A stretch of DNA of 64,000 bases from Nostoc sp. NOS(2021) (GTDB taxonomy: Bacteria > Cyanobacteriota > Cyanobacteriia > Cyanobacteriales > Nostocaceae), in assembly GCF_017115025.1 (NCBI RefSeq), contig NZ_JABXKM010000017.1:1-64000 (forward strand), in the 5' to 3' direction. Below are positions 44,977 to 58,100 of the stretch, one piece after another (the stretch's first letter is position 1; each line of letters opens with the position of its first letter). A program made the translations under genes and the position numbers. A model generated the notes under the pieces. That model had not been told where the DNA came from. It made no database searches and saw only the letters and a program-made list of their open reading frames with translations.

Positions 44977-46122
44977 TCATCTGTTGATGTCCTGACCACC
45001 TTGGCTGTTGCTATAATGCGAAATCAATTGTTCCAGGTAGGAGAGCGACTCCTTTACCAAGGAGTAATCCACTCCGAAATCAACCAAGCAGGCGATATCG
45101 TTAACACCGATCGCGATCGCTTCATCAATGACTTTCCTGCCGTCGTCCACAGTGCCGAAAATAGCTGCTGTTTTAACATACCGTTGATATGCGTAATCGA
45201 GTATTTTGGCCTTCTCTTTCGCTGAGACACCTTCATTCGTTACACCTCTTTCATCCAGTGCCTGTACGTGCGCGTCTAGAGAACTTTTGATATACGCCTT
45301 AAAGGGTGATTCAACAACCTTATGCACCAAGTCACGGCTTTCGTGAACCAACGTATGTAACATTAGGGTTACTATGCCTTCCTTGGGATCGTGACCCCCT
45401 TCCTTGCGTCCCTGACGATATAATGCGATCTTTTCTCGCATAGCTTCAAAGTTATTTCCGTAGAGCATGGTGAAAACGTTGTAGCCTTGACGACCTGCGT
45501 AGAAAAACCCGTGATCATTCTTTGTGATAAGCAGCCAGACGTTCAGTTCCTTTTGCAGCGGACGTGGATAAACCACAATCGGTATGAGTTCACCGTCCGG
45601 GCCGGGAAAGGCGACAGTTTCGCCACGCCAAAGCTTTTGCACCAGCGGAATCCACTCACTACAAATCTTGCGTCGTTCAGCATATTCTGCGGGCGCATAA
45701 ATAAAATCCGGCTTGTTCCATCCCGACCCAAAACCAAGATCCACTCGTCCACCAGATAATATATCATTCATCGCCCACCACTCGACGATTTCAGCCGGAT
45801 GGTGCAGAGGTAGGGAAATCCCGGCTGTTCTAAACCGAATACGGGTCGTCTGCGGAATCAAATAGGATGCCATCACCGCCGAATTGGCGAAGATGGAACC
45901 AAACTCGTAGAAGTGTCGCTCAGGTATGTAGATTGCCGTAAACCCTGCGCGATCGCCAAACACCGTGATGTCGCGCACGAATTCATATTTCTGCTTGTCC
46001 GTCACATCCTTCCTCACGTCAGAGAAAAACAGCAAGCTGAACGAAATTTGGTTCTTACTTTCCTTTTTACAGTTTGCAGTCGGGGGCTGTAGACCGAGCA
46101 GTTCTTCGATGGAAGTAGTCAT
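44977..46122 (-). CDS. Luciferase-like (LLM) flavin-dependent monooxygenase
   Basis: A 381-aa TIM-barrel flavoprotein of the luciferase-like group found in PKS/NRPS clusters. Visible segments: FTAIYIPERHFYEFG, ISLPLHHPAEIVEWWAMND, SGGRVDLGFGSGW, and a C-terminal segment ending IACLVDFGVD. It uses FMNH2 from a separate reductase. The gene sits 12 bp after the first synthase and before the glycine-containing one, within the operon. Pederin-family pathways contain oxygenases of this class. An oxidation of the carrier-bound chain, for example alpha-hydroxylation next to the future amide carbonyl, would match both the family chemistry and the gene position, but the site is inferred. Confidence 0.88.
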   Translation of the reverse strand: MTTSIEELLGLQPPTANCKKESKNQISFSLLFFSDVRKDVTDKQKYEFVRDITVFGDRAGFTAIYIPERHFYEFGSIFANSAVMASYLIPQTTRIRFRTAGISLPLHHPAEIVEWWAMNDILSGGRVDLGFGSGWNKPDFIYAPAEYAERRKICSEWIPLVQKLWRGETVAFPGPDGELIPIVVYPRPLQKELNVWLLITKNDHGFFYAGRQGYNVFTMLYGNNFEAMREKIALYRQGRKEGGHDPKEGIVTLMLHTLVHESRDLVHKVVESPFKAYIKSSLDAHVQALDERGVTNEGVSAKEKAKILDYAYQRYVKTAAIFGTVDDGRKVIDEAIAIGVNDIACLVDFGVDYSLVKESLSYLEQLISHYSNSQGGQDINR

Positions 46123-46134
46123 GCTTTTTACAAC

Positions 46135-49100
46135 TTATCTCTGGGTAATTAAGTGACGAGCAAGCAATGTAATCGTTGGATAGTCAATCAGCCACTGTGG
46201 CAGAATCTCTTGCTCCAACTGCTTCTCAAGCTTAATTGCCAATTGGGTTGCCGAAATGGAGTCTAATCCGTAGTTCTGGAAAGTCTGGTTGTAATCAATA
46301 CTGCCTATCTTCAATACTTCCATCACTGCCTTCTGGAGCGCCTTGGCAATCAATTCACCGTGTACTGCCAGTGGCACTGGCTGCCGTTGCAAGCAGTCGG
46401 TCAAAAGCTTGACTGTCGGGAAGTCAAGGAGCCACTGGGGTGGCACTTCTTGTTGAAGACGTTTTTCCAGGCGAATTGCGAGTTGGGTTGCCGAAATGGA
46501 ATCCAGCCCATAATCTTGAAACTTCTTGTTATCATCAATTCCCTTGAGTTTCAGAACCTGAGTTGCAACCTCTCGAATCACGTCGATGGCGGGTGCGTCT
46601 GGCTGGTTTGGTTGGGAGTCATTTGCAGCGTTGAAGGCGATCGCTTCATGGCTGTCGTTGTCGCAAGCTTTGGCAGTAGTTTGGGGAAACAACAGACGGT
46701 AAATGCGTTGAATCAGTTGCGGATCGAGCCTTTTGATTTCTGACAAACTGATGATCTTTGTGACGCATTCTGGGGCAATGAATCCTTGCTTCTGAACCAG
46801 AGATTCCCACTGCTCGATCTGGTGCTGGATGCTTGAAACCTCGGTCTGAGAATTGCTTGCAGAGCGATCGCGCGCAAAAAGCAGCGTGGGAGCAGCCTCA
46901 CCAAACTTTGTTGGGTCTAGCTCAGTATTCAGAACCCAGGCTGCTTCCTTCTGCTGAAGCGCAAGTTCAAATAAGACCTTACCAACTTGGTTGGAATGTG
47001 TAAACAAGCCAATTTTATCAAGATTGTTCTGCATGGCTTTAAAGATACATGATGGTGCCCGTGCCGCCATTCCAGTTTCGTGCCAGTCCACCCAGGTAAT
47101 TGACTTATAACCCCGTTTATGATTTTGAGTGTTTTGATAAGCCATGAACCAGTCAACATAAGCATTTGCCAAGGCGTAGTCGCAACTTCCCTTTGCGAAC
47201 CGAGGGATTAATCCCGTCAATGAAGAGAAGGCCACGAAGAAGTCGAGGGTGTCGTTCGCAAAAACGGTGGCAAGTGCTTCGAGTCCTGCTATTTTGGGTT
47301 CGAGGACGGCAGCTATGCCAGCCAAATCTTTGGCTACGAAAGCGGGCTTTTTGAAGTCAGAAGTGATACCAGCACTGTGAATCACACCGATGATCGAACC
47401 AACCCGATCGCGAATTTCAGCAAAGAAGTTCGCTAACTGCTGAGGTTCGGTTAACGATCCCGTATATATGCTCAAATGCTCAACCTGGCGATCTAACGAG
47501 GCTAGCTTGCCAAGTTTCACCTTTAGGTGTTCAGAATATTGTTCGCGATCGTCCCCCCATTTTGTTTTGGGTGGTAGCGGGTTCAGTCCCATCAAGACGA
47601 GTTTCCTCGCGCCTTTGGCGACAAGATAATCGGCTATTTCCAGCCCGATTCCTCCCGTTCCGCCGCTGATCACGTAAACTCCGTCGCTACGAATCGAGAA
47701 ATCCGCCCTTGGTTCTGCAAGTTCAGCTTCCAGGTATGGGACGAACCGTTCTTGCTGGCGATAACAAATTTCCGTTTCTTCCAGGTTAGCGGTAAGCTCT
47801 TGAGTGAGTGCCTGTTCGAGCAACCCTGGATTACGGAGCATCGCTGCATCAATATCGATATGTCGAGATGTGACGTATGCGTGTTCGGCACTCAGTACCT
47901 TGATCAGTCCGGCAAGTTTCGCTCCGGCAAGACTAATCGTATCTGAGCGGAAATGCTGCAACCCCTTTGTGACATATAATATGTCCAGATCGGAACTGAC
48001 AGTTATCAGCCGTTGATAAAACGCAATTTTTCCCAGTGCATCTTGATCGCAATCCTTAGAACTTTCGTAGAGAGCGCTGAGATCGACAACGATGCGAATC
48101 CGCTCAAGTTGTGAAAGGATCGTCTTTGCACTTTCCAATCCGCAGGAGGAATCGCGAAAATCAAGTATCTGTCCTGATATCTGACGATTTCGGTAACAGT
48201 CATTATTTGCACAGTAGACAATCACAGCCTGTTGTTGACTGAATAAACGTTGCCCCAAATCGGCGGTTTCTTCGTTTACCAAAATCAGCATCCCGCCCTG
48301 AAAAGACGAGGTTTCTGTAGGTCGAACAGCGCCTTGTTTCCACTTTTTCTGGATCGAATAGGGGGGCTTTGATTTCTCCCCAGACTCTACAGGCTGGTAT
48401 TTAGGGCGACGCAAAACGAATCGTTCGACTCCATCGTAGCGTACCCATTCCAATCTCGGCTGTTCATCCAATGGGTTGCGGCTCAACCATTCCCGCAGGA
48501 GAAGCTGATACTTCTCTGCACAGGATGTACCCTGCTGCACACTAATGATTCGACAATTGTTAGAGAGCGATGTTGCGATCGCGCCCGTCGCCGGATCGTT
48601 TTCTATATCTCCAAAACCTTCGGTATTGGCAGTTAGATAATATGTATCAAACAATCCTTGCTGGGATTTTAACCATTCGCCAAGGATCTCAAAATAGTTG
48701 CGTGCGGTATCATCTTTAGATTCCACGGCAAGAACAACATCGAATGGTTGCCCAATGGGAACAGTGGCGAGTGCGTCGAAGCTAAGACATTGCAAGTTTA
48801 GCGATCGCTCCAGCCCAACGGAAGCCTCAATTTGTCTCACAAGACTACAGATCCCTTCCTTGTCCCGATCGCTGGCGTAGACGATGACGATTTTTTGGTC
48901 TTGATAATCAGCAAAGCGATCACTCCACGGAATGTTCTCGGTAAGTGCTTCGGGAGTCCACTCAAGTTGACTGGCTGAGTCGAGACGATCGGCAAATTCT
49001 GATTTTTTGGCCGATAAATCCGCGATCGCTCCCATCTCTTTGCCAATCCAGTAACGCTCTCTGGCAAATGGATAGGTTGGCAGGCGAATCCGCTTTGGCG

Positions 49101-52100
49101 CTGTTACACCAGTGGTATAAATCTGCGTCCAGTCAATCGCCACACCTCGCACCCATAGTTCCATTACCTTGGAGTATTTTCGTTGAGACAACCAAGAATT
49201 AGTCGTCGTCACAATGTCACCATCAGCGGCAAATTTTATAAAATCTGAGGAATCCGATCCAACTAAGCCACAATAGATACCATCAAAACTTTTCAGGGGA
49301 GTAGATGCACTGCGGTCAAGAAAGCGGCGCAGTTTCTGCCCTACTTCAGTCAAGGTGTCAGCAACAAATCCTAGACGGGCATCCATCGGTTCGCGCCCCA
49401 CTTGTAATGTGTACGCAAGGTCACATAGCCGATATCCCAAGGCGGTTGGCTGTTCGCCAGGTTGCGTTTGTGATTCCAGGTGTTTTAGCAGTTGTTCTGC
49501 ATATTCCCACAGGCGCTGTTCGTTCCTAGCGGAAAGTATGATCGGATAAGGTTGAGCGGGTGCAACATCTGTGATAGCTGGATGTTGATCGCTCCGATTA
49601 ACATATTCCTCAATGACCAGATGTGCGTTCGTACCGCTAAAGCCAAAACAGTTGATGGCAGCACGACGAGGCTCTGCATCAACAATCCAGTCTGTACATT
49701 CTGTATTGATGTAAAACGGGGAGCGCTCAAGATTGATGTGTTCGTTTAACGATTCATAGTTGATTGTCGGCGGGAGTTTTTTATTCCTGATGGCAAGCAG
49801 CACTTTGATCACCCCAGCCACCCCTGCGGCGGTGGCGAGATGACCGATGTTGCTTTTGAGCGACCCGATCGCACAAAACTTTTCTTTATTGGTGAACTCA
49901 CGAAAGGTTTCGCATAACGCTTCTACCTCAATCGGATCGCCGAGTCGCGTTCCTGTACCGTGCGCCTCAACCAGTTGAATGTCTGCTGGCTGAATCCGAA
50001 ACCGTTCGTAGACCTCTTTCTGCAATCGTTGCTGTGACTGTCCGTTAGGTGCTGTAATTCCATTGGTCTTGCCGTCCTGATTCACCCCCCAGCCTCGAAT
50101 CACACCGCAGATGTTATCACCGTCTTTTTCGGCATCGGCAAGGCGTTTGAGTAACACGACGCCCACGCCTTCGCCCGGTACAAAGCCGTTAGCACGCTGA
50201 TCAAAGGTGAAACATCTGCCATCGGGTGACAAGATACCAGCCTTGCTCATCATAATGTGCATTTCCGGCCCGGAGAGGACGTAGACTCCTCCAGCCAAGG
50301 CTGCATCGGAGTGACCCAGTACCAGGCTGTCGCAGGCGTTGGCTATGGCAACTAGGGATGCAGAGCAGGCTGTGTCGATCGCCATACAAGGCCCCTGGAG
50401 GTTGAGGAAATAGGAGATCCTTGCCGGGAGTAGTGCCGCAGAAGAGCCTAGCAATCCGAGAGCGTTCAACTCATATCGCTGCACAATCTTTCCATAGTCT
50501 CCGGTTTCGCAGCCTACAAATACGCCACACTTGCTGCCTGCAAAGGATGTGGGGTTATATCCCGCATCTTCAATGCATTGCCAGCTAGTTTGGAGAAACA
50601 GCCTTTGCTGGGGGTCCATAAATTCCGCTTCCCGTGGGGAAATATGGAAAAAGAGGGGATCGAACCGATCGATATCCTCCAACGCACCCATCGACTTGCA
50701 GTATGTCTTGTTTGCTGCATTCCTGTCCGGGTCATAGAAATCAGCAAGGTTCCAGCGATCGCTTGCTATTTCCGAGACACAGTTCCTGCCGTTGGCGATG
50801 TTCTCCCAAAACTCTGCTAAATTTTTCGCTTGCGGAAATCGACCTGCCATGCCGATAACAGCGATCGCGTCACTGCTATAAGAATTTCTGTCGGCAGGGG
50901 TAGGCAGAGACTGCTCCGGTATTTCAGTAGTGCTGAGTAATGTCGGGGCGTTTAGTCCGTGCTGAGTGCCCAATAGTACCCCATCGTTAAAACTAGGGGA
51001 TTGAAGCAAGGATGTATTTTTTCTCATTTCTAACTCAGCACTTTTTTGGTGAGTTGACACTGTTTTGGGGGGAAGTGCCACCGCACCGTTGTTGGACTGC
51101 ATTCTGGCAACGGTTTGCTCAATGTTGCGGGCAAAGTCCCTGAGTGTAGGATATTTATAGACATCCGTTGCTGGCACCGAAGATCCAAATAACTGATTTA
51201 TCTTCCTCATCCACGTGACCGCAGTAATGGAATCCATCCCCATGTCAACAAACTTTGCCTCTTCGTCGATGTCGCTCGCTTCCATGAATAGTTCTTCCGC
51301 CAGAGATTCGGTGAGGATATTCAGAATCGATGGCGATGAGGGTAACTCTCTGTTTGATGGCATCGGAGCAGGCGGACAATTCTCAACGCGATCGCCAACG
51401 ATCATCGCTTCGGGAGTGGCTGTCTGCTCCTTCAAACCATTGAGGACGTTGCTAGACTGCTGCACGTAGTTGGCGAATTCTCGCAGAGTTGGATAGCTGT
51501 AAACCTTCGTGGCGGGGAGAGAGAGATCGAACTTGACGTTGATGCGTTTGATCCACATGACCGCAGAGATGGAATCTAGTCCCAGATCGACAAACTTTGC
51601 ATCTTCGTCAATTTCCTCGGCTTCTAAAAACAATTCCGCCGCGATCGTTTCTCTGAGTGTCTGGATAACGAGTTGGTTGGGGTGTGAATCCACAGACTTA
51701 TCTTCCCAATCCCCAGTCCCTAGTTCAATACTCCGATCGAACCGTTCGTGAATGTTTTTCAGCACCTGGGATTGACCAACAAATGTCTTCTCGTGCATTG
51801 CCAACTCTTGCGTGTGAACCGTGTCCAACAAATCCCTTAGCCCTGCGGTTGCCTGGTTTTTTCGCTGAACAAGCTCGTTTTGGGAAAACTTGGCGAGATG
51901 ATCAGCAAGCTTCAGGGCATAACCAAGAACTTGGCTACGAGGAAGCACAGGCATCGTGATACCTCGCCCTTTTAACTCGGCTCCCTTGTATTCTCGTCCT
52001 CCGAACAGAATTTCACGACTTAAGTTTGGCCCCAAACGTGCAGGAAAAATCAGCGTCGATCCCGCTCCAGGGGTAAAGCCGTACTGCATATAAGGAGTTT

Positions 52101-55100
52101 GATAGATGCTTTCTTCGCTGAATATGTTTACGTCACAGAACATCCCTAATGACCAACCGCCCCCGATCGCGTGACCCTGCATAGCTGCGATCGCAGGTAG
52201 GTGACATCGCAGGGGCAGGCTGTGAATATCGTTGTCGGTAAATCGCGCCCTGCCGTTATATATGTCTTGCAAGCCGCTTTTTGTTCCACCACACGCGAAG
52301 TATTGGTTGTAACCAATGAGTACGACAACTTTATAAGTGGGCACACTTTCAATATGCTCGAACGCTTGAGTTAATCCTTCGCTAAAGGCGTTGGAGAACA
52401 TATTTTTATTGGCTGTATCGGCAAGCGTAACCTGCACAACGCCGTTCAAAAATCTATGGACGTGAACTACACCGCAGTACGTAGCCACTAAGGTAGGACT
52501 GTCAAGCCATTGGTCATTTTCCTCCACCATTCGTTTTAGATCCTGGTGGGTAAAGAATGGAACTGCCGACACGCCACTCAACCCGATATTGCTATTGGCT
52601 GGAGATGGGAAATAGGCATGACCCACCAGGCTTTGGACGCTACGTGATAGCTGTTTTTTCAATTCAATCAGCGAGCGTTGCGGTGAGTGAGAAATTTGAC
52701 CTGCGAGATCGCGGGCAAGATCGTCGAGCCGATCGTCGGCAGCAACCAGGCAGTCCAGACCCATTTCTGCTAATGCCTGTCCGCTACACAGATGTGGCAC
52801 AGCAAAAAATCGAGACGCGAATAATTTGCCAAATCGCTCCTCAATTATCGAGCGATCGCGATCGGTCAAACCTCGGTGACAAAACTGACCTGTTTCACGG
52901 AAGATGAGGAAATCACAGAGGCTAGCTAAGTTCCAACCCGATCCGCGAATATCACTTTTAAGTAACGCAATTAGAGGTAATTCTAACTCCAGGAGAAAAC
53001 CAATCAACGCCCGCATGACTGGCACATCGTCGTGAGTTATGCTGCTGGAAAACAAGCCGCGATCGTCAACCAGCAATAAGACACGCACCTCGTCGCTCAA
53101 GGCGAGCGATCGCATCTTATCCCTTAGCTCAGTACTGAGCCTGGAAGCATCTAAGGGACGATCGGCGGCAGCGATCCTAATTTCGACTATTCCCTGAAGC
53201 TTAGGGGAAAGACTGAGAAAAGAGGACGTTACTTTGGTCTGCGGTATAAGTTCGGCTGGATCGCTCAGGCGAATCGGTTGTCGATTCCGGCGATTAACTC
53301 TGTCGCGCTGAACCTTGTCAGTGTCCACCAAAGTAATTAACTTCCTAGTTTTAGGTGAATCTACTGTCTGCTGTTGGTCGTTCAAATCAATGGCTTTGCT
53401 ACTTTCTTCACCGCTTGCCGCCTGTGTATTTACTGTCGGAGTAATTTGGCTAGACTGGTTGTCTTCCAGTTCCAACCAATACCGTTTTCTGTCAAAAGAA
53501 TAGGTTGGCAGCGAAATTCGCCGGGGGGAAATGGTCGATGTGCGACGAAGCCTTGACCAATCAATATTTACGCCTTTGACCCAGAGTTCCGCTAGACGAG
53601 GGTAACAGCCTTCTTCAGTCCAAGCTGTTATTTGTTTGAGCAAATCGGGGTCAGAATTCCACTTGAGAACTGTAGCTTTATCTTTACCAGCTAGCCCCAC
53701 ATAGCAGTCATCAATATCGGATTTACCTTTAATAAAAGCATCAAGTTTGGCGATCGCATCGGATTGCGAGTATACGATTATGGCAATCCGCGACTGTAGT
53801 GCCTCACGCCCCACTTGCAAGGTATAAGCTAGGTTTTGGAGATTCACCGCACCTGCTTCTAGAAACTGATGCAGTTTATTGGCGTATGCAGCCAAACGCC
53901 CGTTATTTCTCGCAGATAGCAGTATTAATACTGGTGCGTCACCGATTTCGGACTCGCTGGTTGGCTCCTCGTCGTATTCCTCCACAACAACATGGGCGTT
54001 GACACCGCCAGCCCCAAAGGACGATACGCCAGCGATGCGAGGGACTGTTTTCGTTTTTCCGTCTACTTCTACGATCGGTTGCGGCCAATGCTGAAGATGA
54101 CGCTGCACGTAGAACGGTGTCTGAGGAAAGTCGATATTCGGATTAAGTTCGTCAGCGTGCAGACTTGGAACGAGTTGCTTGTGCCTGAGTTGCAAGATCG
54201 CTTTGGTCAAACCCGCGATTCCAGATGCCGCCTCCAGATGACCGACGTTGGATTTAACAGAGCCTATGGCGCAAAAGCTTGTGTCTTGAGTATGCCGTTG
54301 AAACGCCTTAGTCAGACCCGCAACTTCAATCGGATCGCCAAGTTCAGTTCCCGTTCCATGCGCTTCGATGTAGCTCACCTCTCTGGCATCGACCCCAGAC
54401 TTTTCTAGCGCCTCAAACACTAGTTCTGCCTGTGCTTTGGGATTGGGCACTGTATAGCCGTTGGTTTTACCTCCATGATTGACATGAGTGCCGCGAATTA
54501 CGGCGTAGATGTTGTCCCGATCGGCGATCGCTTGAGACAACGGCTTCAGTAATACCACCCCCACACCTTCGCCGGGAACAAAACCATTGCTGTGGTTGCC
54601 GAAACTCTTGCAACGACCATCTTTAGATAGCATTTTGCTGGCACACAGAATGTTGTAGCTGGATGGATGCAGATAGAGATTGACACCGCCAGCAAATGCG
54701 AGTTGCACTGAACCATTTTGAAGGTGTTGGCAAGCTTCATGCACTGCTGTGAGCGATGAAGAACACATGGTATCGATCGGCATACTAGGCCCGCGAAGAT
54801 TCAGAAAATACGACAAGCGATTGGCGATCGAACTAAAAGATGTGTGGGGGTGTCCGATCTTACCTTGTCTCCAGAGTTCAGGTCCGTAGAGATCGAATCC
54901 GGTTCTGGTAACGCCGACAAATACGCCGACTTGCTGTTGATATTGGGATTCCAGCATCTGCCTGGTGTGACCGGCGTCCTCCAATGCTTCCCATGCCGCC
55001 TGAAGAAAAATTCGCTCCTGGGGATCGATGTTTACCACTTCGTGCGGGGAAATACCGAAGAACTGGGCGTCGAATTCCTTGGCATCATCCAGAAAGCTGC

Positions 55101-58100
55101 CCCACTTGCAATAGCTCTTACCAAGCTCGACTGCCTCTTCGACGTGAGGATGAAAATGATCTTCCCAAGACCAGCGATCGCGCGGAATTTCCGAAATACA
55201 GTCGGTTCCGGCTTTCAGACGCTCCCAAAAGGTGGACAGATCGTTAGCCATCGGATAGCGACCGCTGATCCCAATGATGGCGATCGCATCTGTGGTATTG
55301 CTTCTCGACCGAGCAGCTAATTGGGAAGTATTAGTAGCAAAAATCACGGCAGCAGGTTTGGCATCCGGCGATTCACTTGCTGCATTTGGATCTGGTGTAG
55401 CGGCAGATTCCCGATTATTACTTAGCTGCGCGATCAAGTCTGAGCGGCGGTACTCAGCGAAGTAGTTGACTAGTTCACCGAGAGTCTGTACTTCAAAAAG
55501 TAACGTGCTATGAATTCCTCCAAATTTTTCTTGTAGCGCACCTGTGATCTGCACAACTAGGATGGAATCAATTCCATAACTCTGGAACGGCTCATCAGCT
55601 TCGATTTGTGCTGGGTTCATGCGGAGTATTTTGGCTACTAGTTGCTGGAAAAACCGGGTGGCTTTTTGGCGGAGGCTGGTATCATCGGATTCGTCGATTG
55701 CACCTATACTGCTGACGCGAGAACTACTCTCAACAGTACGAGTCGCATTACCAACTGACGTGCGATTCTGCCGTACCAATCCATCACTCTCGGCGACGAT
55801 CACCTGTTGTCCGAGCGATCGCGCGATCGCCACTGGGAACCAGGGACATTGAAACCCTTCTGTTTGCAGCACTCGCTCCCAAGAGTCAACTGACAACAGC
55901 GGAGTCCCCTCAATTCGCAACTCTGGGTCTTCATGTCGCCACCATCCCTCCAATAGCCCGAATGTGAGATGACCGAACAGCGTTTGGTCGCAAAGCTCAT
56001 TGAGCAAAATCAAACCATTAGTTCGCAGACAAGCCTTTAAATTCCGCAGCGTTTGCCGAATATCACGAGTCGCGTGAAGCACGTTTGTGGCGATCGCGAA
56101 GTCATAAGTACCCGCTGCAATTTTCTGTCCTGCCAACGGCTGTTCAACGTCAAAGATCCCGATTTCAACAAACGGATGGTCAGGGATGAATTTCTCTTGG
56201 GCGTGCAAAAGAAATGCTCTGGAGATATCGGTGTAGCGGTATTCGCTAATGGTATCCTCAAATCCGGCTAATTTGGACAGCACGGCTTTTGTTGTTGCGC
56301 CTGTTCCCGCACCAATTTCTAATATCCGCAGCTTTGTGCGTGGATCGTGCCTCAACCGCGCCTCGATCGCCGACCGTAGCGATTTTGCCAACACTTCGTT
56401 AAAATAATCCGCAACAGAATTGTCACGATAAATACCTTCGACAATCTGTAGGGAACCATTCGGGAACAGACTGTCCGTCCCTCGCTTCTGCCCGGATAGA
56501 ATTTCTGGCAACGCCCGAACGCAGGTCTCAACTAAGGAAAACGCCCGCTGTTTGCTGTCGGCTTCTGGCCAGTTGTCCCTAGCCTCCTTCCAGGCTTGCC
56601 AAACTATGTTCGGGGATTCGAGTCCAGCCCCCGCTTCGTTTTGTGCAAGAATCGACCTACTAGCTGCCAGCCATTTTGCGTAGAAGTCAGGTACACTACC
56701 AGACGAATGCAGGTTTAGTGCATTGAGGCTAGTTCGCAGCAGGCGGATTAAAAGCGGCTGCATCTGTTTGCATTGAAAGATGCTATCCGCCTGTAGTTGC
56801 CCGACCAATTGGTTCGGCGCATCAATGTCGCGACGAATCTCGTGCATGACTGACGGCGCAACTTCCTCGAAGCTAACAACAAATTCGCCCCCGTCGTACC
56901 AATCGATTGCCTCGACACTTGCGCTCTTAATTAAAGCAAGCTGATTCAAGCGATTGTTGCTCACTAGGCACTCTAAAGCCTGCATCGACTCCCTAGACTC
57001 TAGAAGTCCGATGCCACGTTGTTTAAGGCGAGTCTTAGATGCCTGGGAGATTCTGTCTCCGGTGCCGATCGCCCAATGCCCCCAATGAATCACCTTGACT
57101 GGGCAGTTCCAACGGCTGGCGAGGCACTGGGAAAAGGCATCCTTAAAGGCGCAGCCTGCGGCATAACCACTCAGTCCGCCGCTTTGTGACAGCGCCTCAA
57201 TGGAGGAGAAGAATAAAACAAAATCCAAATCTTCGGTGTGAAAGACCTGAGCCAGCCGCACGCTCACGTCTACTTTGGCAGACAAAACTGTGCGGAGTCT
57301 GGCTTCGTCTGTGTCGTTGAAACTGCGATCGAAAAGACCCACCGCTGCATGAACGACACCCTGCACCTGGCCGAACTCATGTTTAATCTGTTCATAGGCG
57401 TGCTGAAGTTCCTCCTGACTTGTTGCGTCTGCCGAAATATATCTCGGCATTGGCCCCAAGTTAGCGATCGCCTCTAGTTTCTGCTGAATTGTCTCATTCA
57501 ATGGGCTGCGACCAATCCAAACGATCTGCGCTCGATATTTTTCGCTCAGATATCGGCTCCATACCTCGCCCAAACCTCCGGCACCACCGATGACTACGTA
57601 TACACCGCCGGCACGATAGGCCGATCGACCAGGTTCTGACAAAAATAGCTTTGCCAGGATCGGTTTGTACCATTTGCCGTCCCGCCACGCCAGCGATCGC
57701 ACATCCGAATCAAAGGGGACGAACATTTCTGGCACTGGCCATTTATATGATGTATCTGCGGGTGAAGCCATATCCAGCAGACGAAATTTCCATTGGGGAA
57801 ATTCTTTGGCTATACTGCCGATAAATCCATGAATACCCGCTTGGGTGGGATCGGGATCTTCACCACAAAAGACCGCTTGACTTTGTAGTGCGATCGCAGT
57901 CCATTGCAGCCCTTCGTTTCCATAAATAACCGCCGCCGCCTTGAGCAAACGGTAAACTTGTAGAAGACCACCTGCTTGATTAACCAGAAGATTCTCAGGA
58001 AAGTCATGTCTGGCCGAATTACTGGCTCCGACCCAGATAATGTGAGCAATCCGCCCCAGCAGCTTGAGTTGCTCAACGAGATCGTGGACATCCGCATCAG

